Origin: Candidatus Photodesmus blepharonis
Lineage (GTDB): Bacteria; Pseudomonadota; Gammaproteobacteria; Enterobacterales; Vibrionaceae
Reading direction: 5' to 3'
Assembly (NCBI RefSeq): GCF_000731795.2
Contig: NZ_JGVK01000027.1
Location: 1 to 40,513 of the forward strand
DNA length: 40,513 nt
Position 1 is the first letter of the stretch; each line of letters opens with the position of its first letter. A program made the translations under genes and the position numbers. Below the pieces are notes generated by a model. That model saw nothing but the letters and a program-made list of their open reading frames with translations, searched no databases and had not been told where the DNA came from. Shown here piece after piece: positions 36,910 to 40,513 of the stretch.

Positions 36910-38658
36910 ATGTCGCTTCATAAAGACGAGACAACTTGGCGGACTTTTAATAGACTTTGGACATACATTCGATTGTATAAAATGGGTTTGGTTGCAGCAA
37001 TTGTAGCATTAATCGTTAGTGCTGTGGTTGATACTTATATGGTGTCTTTGATTAAACCTTTGTTAGACGAGGGTTTTGGAGATGCTGGATCTGATTTTTT
37101 ATCCATACTTCCCATTATTATCTTTGTTATGGTAGTAATTCGTGGTTTGAGTAGCTTCGTTTCAACTTACTATTTAAGCTGGGTATCAGGGAATGTTGTA
37201 ATGCAGATTCGTCGAAATATTTTTCACCAATTCATGCATATGCCGGTGGCTTTTTTTGATAAGGAATCGACAGGTGGCTTGCTTTCTCGTATTACCTACG
37301 ACTCAGAGCAAGTCGCTACCGCTACTAGTCATGCCTTGATAAGTATCGTTCGTGAAGGTGCTAGTATTATTGGTTTGCTAATGCTGATGTTTTGGAACAG
37401 TTGGCAATTATCTTTAGTATTGTTTGTGGTTGCTCCTCCAGTTGCTTTGGGTATTAGTGTTGTTTCTAAACGTTTTCATAGAATTTCGAAAAATATGCAA
37501 ACGACTATGGGACATGTGACCTCTTATGCAGAACAAATGTTAAAAGGACATAAGGTTGTTTTATCCTATGGAGGTCAGGAAGTTGAGCGTAAGCGATTTG
37601 ATGATGTCAATAATCAAATGCGTCAGCAAACAATGAAACTAGTAGTAGCTCAGGCTATTGCTAATCCAGTGATTCAAATTATTGCGTCTACTGCTTTAGT
37701 AACAATATTATTTCTAGCAAGCATTGAATCTATTCGAATGGAGCTGACTTCTGGTACGTTTACAGTTGTATTTTCAGCTATGTTTTGTTTGATGAGACCC
37801 TTAAAATCATTGACTAATGTAACTTCAGAATTTCAGCGTGGCATGGCAGCAAGTCAAACTTTATTTGATTTGATGGATTTAGAAACTGAGTTGGATAATG
37901 GTAGGTATGTCTCAGATAGAGTTAGAGGTGAAATTGAAGTAAAAGACGTAACCTTTACTTATGAAGGTAAAGAGAAACCAGCGTTATTACATATTAGTTT
38001 TTCCATAAAGCAAGGTGAAAAGGTTGCACTTGTTGGACGTTCTGGTTCAGGCAAAAGTACTATCGCAAGCTTATTTACTCGCTTCTATGACATAGATTTT
38101 GGCTCTATTTGTTTAGACGGACATGACGTTCGCGAGTATATGTTGAGTAATTTACGGAGTCACTTTGCTTTGGTATCGCAGAATGTTCACTTATTTAATG
38201 ATAGTATCGCAAATAATATTGCCTATGCAGCAAAAAAACAGTTTAGTCGTACAGAAATTGAACGCGCAGCGAATCTAGCCCATGCTATGGAATTCATTGA
38301 GAGTATGGATTCTGGTTTAGATACGATCATTGGTGAAAATGGCATAAGTTTATCTGGGGGTCAGCGTCAACGAATTGCTATTGCTAGGGCTTTGTTACGT
38401 GATGCCCCTATACTTATTCTAGATGAAGCAACTTCAGCGCTTGATACAGAATCCGAGCGTGCGATTCAGGCAGCATTGGATGAGTTGCAAAAAGATAAAA
38501 CTGTTTTAGTCATTGCACATCGTCTGTCGACAATTGAGGAAGCTGATGAAATTTTAGTGATCGATGAAGGTAAAATTATTGAACGTGGGCTACATCTCGA
38601 ATTGATAAAAAAAGGTGGTGTATATGCACAATTATATCAAGTTCAGTTTGGCAAGTAG
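36910..38658 (+). CDS. msbA: lipid A export ABC transporter MsbA
   Basis: MsbA is a homodimeric inner-membrane flippase that moves core-lipid A to the periplasmic face. I start at ATG 36910 ([17 protein letters not shown]), which aligns with vibrio MsbA and gives 582 residues, exactly the E. coli length. An open extension to 36856 is lysine-rich and looks non-native. AAGGA lies 13 bases before the start, rather far. There are six membrane segments in the first 310 residues. The ATPase has Walker [10 protein letters not shown], signature LSGGQRQR, Walker [12 protein letters not shown] and the switch in IAHRLS. It is the first gene of msbA-lpxK-ycaR-kdsB; comEC, often upstream, is absent. Confidence 0.96.
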   Translation: MSLHKDETTWRTFNRLWTYIRLYKMGLVAAIVALIVSAVVDTYMVSLIKPLLDEGFGDAGSDFLSILPIIIFVMVVIRGLSSFVSTYYLSWVSGNVVMQIRRNIFHQFMHMPVAFFDKESTGGLLSRITYDSEQVATATSHALISIVREGASIIGLLMLMFWNSWQLSLVLFVVAPPVALGISVVSKRFHRISKNMQTTMGHVTSYAEQMLKGHKVVLSYGGQEVERKRFDDVNNQMRQQTMKLVVAQAIANPVIQIIASTALVTILFLASIESIRMELTSGTFTVVFSAMFCLMRPLKSLTNVTSEFQRGMAASQTLFDLMDLETELDNGRYVSDRVRGEIEVKDVTFTYEGKEKPALLHISFSIKQGEKVALVGRSGSGKSTIASLFTRFYDIDFGSICLDGHDVREYMLSNLRSHFALVSQNVHLFNDSIANNIAYAAKKQFSRTEIERAANLAHAMEFIESMDSGLDTIIGENGISLSGGQRQRIAIARALLRDAPILILDEATSALDTESERAIQAALDELQKDKTVLVIAHRLSTIEEADEILVIDEGKIIERGLHLELIKKGGVYAQLYQVQFGK

Positions 38659-38661
38659 TGT

Positions 38662-39675
38662 GTGATTGAGAAAATTTGGTTTGGACAAAATCATTCAACG
38701 AAGTACCTATTTTTTTTCCCTATTTTGTGGATATTGAGTGTACTTTTCTTAAAAGTAAGCATTCTAAGAAAATTTTTTTATGTAAATGTCAGGAAAAAAA
38801 GTTATCGTGCTCCCGTGCCCGTTGTTATTGTAGGAAATATAACTGTTGGAGGAAACGGCAAAACACCTGTTGTTATCTGGTTAGTTAAATTGCTCCAAAG
38901 TCAAGGTTATATACCAGGAGTTGTATCCCGTGGTTATGGTGGTAAGGCATCAACTTATCCACTAATCGTAGAAGCTATAACTCCGACAAAAATTTGTGGT
39001 GACGAGCCGAAATTAATTCGGCAGCGAACAGGGGCTCTAGTGGCAGTCTCGCCAACTCGTAGCGATGCAGCGAAAGCATTATTACCGTTTGGTGTTGATA
39101 TAATTATTGCTGATGACGGACTTCAGCATTATGCTTTGGAGAGAGACATTGAACTTTCTGTTGTAGATGGAGTGCGTCGTTTTGGTAATAGCAAAATGAT
39201 ACCATTAGGTCCGTTGAGAGAACCTATTACGAGATTATCTAAAGTGGATTTTGTTATAATCAATGGAGGTAAGGCAGTAGATAATGAAATTTCGATGATA
39301 CTTAAGGCTGATTTGGCTGTTAATTTGCGAACTGGAAAAAAAGTTTCAGTATCTCAGCTTGGCGAATTGGTTGCTTTTGCGGGGATAGGACATCCAGAGA
39401 GGTTCTTTGTTACGTTACAAAAGCTTGGAGCTTGTTTGGTTACAACTCATAGTTTTATTGATCACAAAAATTTTCAACAAAAAGACTTAGATGCTCTTTC
39501 AGAGCACAGATTTAATGTCATAATGACAGAAAAAGATGCTATGAAGTGTCAGGGATTTGCCAAGCATCATTGGTGGTATTTGCCGGTTTCAGCAGTCTTT
39601 TGCAGAAGAGATAAAGAGCGTATTTTAAATAAGATAAAAGAGGTAGCAGAGTATTATGGACCACCGTCTTCTTGA
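38662..39675 (+). CDS. lpxK: tetraacyldisaccharide 4'-kinase
   Basis: LpxK phosphorylates the 4' position of the lipid A disaccharide at the inner membrane, the sixth step of the pathway. The 337 residues start with GTG ([10 protein letters not shown], as in vibrio LpxK) three bases after the msbA stop. A hydrophobic N-terminal segment, [19 protein letters not shown], anchors it. The P-loop reads [14 protein letters not shown], followed by SRGYGGK, GDEPKLI and [24 protein letters not shown] is typical near the end. The last 20 bases overlap ycaR, so the operon is translated in a coupled way. Confidence 0.95.
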   Translation: MIEKIWFGQNHSTKYLFFFPILWILSVLFLKVSILRKFFYVNVRKKSYRAPVPVVIVGNITVGGNGKTPVVIWLVKLLQSQGYIPGVVSRGYGGKASTYPLIVEAITPTKICGDEPKLIRQRTGALVAVSPTRSDAAKALLPFGVDIIIADDGLQHYALERDIELSVVDGVRRFGNSKMIPLGPLREPITRLSKVDFVIINGGKAVDNEISMILKADLAVNLRTGKKVSVSQLGELVAFAGIGHPERFFVTLQKLGACLVTTHSFIDHKNFQQKDLDALSEHRFNVIMTEKDAMKCQGFAKHHWWYLPVSAVFCRRDKERILNKIKEVAEYYGPPSS

Positions 39676-39835
39676 GATTCTAGCCTGCCCAGTTTGCAAA
39701 GGAAAACTAATCTTTAATAAAGAAAATCAAGAGCTCATATGTCAATTGGATCGTTTGGCATATCCAGTTCAAGCAGGTATTCCTGTTTTGCTCGAATTCA
39801 AGGCTCGTTGTATATCTGTAAAAGAGGAAAGTTAA
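39656..39835 (+). CDS. ycaR: Trm112/UPF0434 family small protein YcaR
   Basis: This is a 59-residue member of the YcaR/Trm112 family, small proteins with a zinc-ribbon-like fold whose bacterial role is unclear. The sequence begins [18 protein letters not shown] with the CxxC pair. Then come [20 protein letters not shown], the conserved core, and a short charged tail. It overlaps the end of lpxK by 20 bases, and its TAA shares one base with the kdsB ATG (TAATG). The msbA-lpxK-ycaR-kdsB order is as in other gammaproteobacteria. Confidence 0.9.
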   Translation: MDHRLLEILACPVCKGKLIFNKENQELICQLDRLAYPVQAGIPVLLEFKARCISVKEES

Positions 39836-40513
39836 TGTCTTTTACTGTTATTATTCCTGCTCGTTATCAATCCGTTAGGTTGCCTGGAAAGCCGTTGCTT
39901 GATATCGCAAATAAACCTATGATACAATGGGTATACGAGCAGTCAATTCGATCTGGTGCTCGTGATGTTATTGTTGCGACTGATGACAAGCGTATACTTA
40001 ACTCTGTTAATTGTTTTGGCGGTACGGCGTATCTGACTTCCTCTCGGCATCAATCTGGTACAGAACGTTTAGCAGAAGTGGTCAAGGTTGTTGGCTTTCC
40101 TAGAGATCATATTATCGTGAACGTTCAAGGTGATGAGCCATTGATTCCTTCTTGCATTATTCGTCAAGTTGCTAATAGCCTTCTTAGAAACAATTGTCCA
40201 GTGGCTACTCTTGCAACTAAGATTACTGATCAAGCCGAAATTTTTGATCCAAATATAGTGAAGGTGTTAACTGATAAAAATGGTTCTGCCATATATTTTA
40301 GTCGAGCTGCAATTCCTTGGCATGAGGTTAATGAAGATAAGGAAATTATGGAGTCGTTGTTGATGCGTCATATCGGAATTTATGCTTATCGCGCTGATTT
40401 TATCAATACTTATATTGGTTGGAAGCCGACAGTATTAGAAAAAATTGAACGTTTAGAGCAGCTACGTGTACTTTGGTATGGCGAAAAAATATACGTGGAA
40501 AAGGCTGAAAAAA
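39835..40513 (+). CDS. kdsB: 3-deoxy-manno-octulosonate cytidylyltransferase (partial)
   Basis: KdsB activates KDO as CMP-KDO for attachment to lipid A. About 226 residues are present; the gene runs off the window, and the family has about 248. It opens [20 protein letters not shown], the nucleotide-binding motif. It continues with [21 protein letters not shown], the metal-binding [30 protein letters not shown] and [14 protein letters not shown]. The last visible part, [16 protein letters not shown], is the conserved LEQLR region. The start ATG overlaps the ycaR stop by one base. It looks intact as far as it can be read. Confidence 0.95.
   Translation, partial: MSFTVIIPARYQSVRLPGKPLLDIANKPMIQWVYEQSIRSGARDVIVATDDKRILNSVNCFGGTAYLTSSRHQSGTERLAEVVKVVGFPRDHIIVNVQGDEPLIPSCIIRQVANSLLRNNCPVATLATKITDQAEIFDPNIVKVLTDKNGSAIYFSRAAIPWHEVNEDKEIMESLLMRHIGIYAYRADFINTYIGWKPTVLEKIERLEQLRVLWYGEKIYVEKAEK

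Noticed and set aside
1..40513. tRNA, rRNA, CRISPR arrays, insertion sequences or prophage
   Set aside because: No T-arm-like motif, repeat array, transposase or phage protein was seen on either strand by eye; a covariance-model search would be decisive.

Overview
The window is AT-rich DNA from a gammaproteobacterium with a reduced, decaying genome. The gene order fits Vibrionaceae best. Family-specific neighbourhoods include csiV-mfd-degenerate PilZ facing lolCDE, aroK-aroB-damX-dam-rpe, glnE(remnant)-hldE facing tolC with nudF-cpdA, and msbA-lpxK-ycaR-kdsB. My inference, not a proof, is a host-associated Vibrionaceae symbiont such as the flashlight-fish light-organ lineage (Candidatus Photodesmus). 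The reasons are the strong AT bias, gene-sized stretches of non-coding DNA holding recognisable dead genes, the loss of usual neighbours (ybaB, yqiB, gph, trpS), and intact housekeeping genes.

Layout. 1-2145: pssA on the minus strand with poorly informative flanks. 2146-4148: murB-birA, followed by a structured gap. 4360-8196: glmS and pykF diverge across 590 bases that hold several dyad symmetries and a Fur-like box. 8225-10251: fxsA, nadE and a divergent NadD-like adenylyltransferase. 10421-11150: a dead MoxR ATPase gene. 11356-13500: dCMP deaminase and the Mg transporter mgtE. 13770-16351: dnaX-recR, with a candidate programmed frameshift site in dnaX. 16388-21170: csiV, mfd and a PilZ-like gene on the minus strand. 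21382-24513: lolCDE. 24610-25148: dead yaaA. 25571-30277: aroK-aroB-damX-dam-rpe. 30610-32000: dead glnE. 32173-33603: hldE. 33612-36614: tolC, then nudF and cpdA. 36910 to the end: msbA-lpxK-ycaR-kdsB, with kdsB cut by the window edge.

How the genes work together. Most intact genes build the cell envelope: phosphatidylserine (pssA), peptidoglycan precursors and synthesis (glmS, murB, csiV), lipid A/LPS core (hldE, lpxK, msbA, kdsB), lipoprotein export (lolCDE), the outer-membrane channel (tolC) and division (damX). The rest serve DNA replication and repair (dnaX, recR, mfd, dam), cofactors (birA, nadE, NadD-like), the shikimate pathway (aroK, aroB) and central carbon metabolism (pykF, rpe). 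The dead genes are regulatory or stress-related (glnE nitrogen control, yaaA peroxide response, moxR chaperone). This fits a stable, nutrient-rich host niche while the outer envelope is maintained. I saw no tRNA, rRNA, insertion sequence, phage gene or CRISPR array, and no convincing new multi-gene system.
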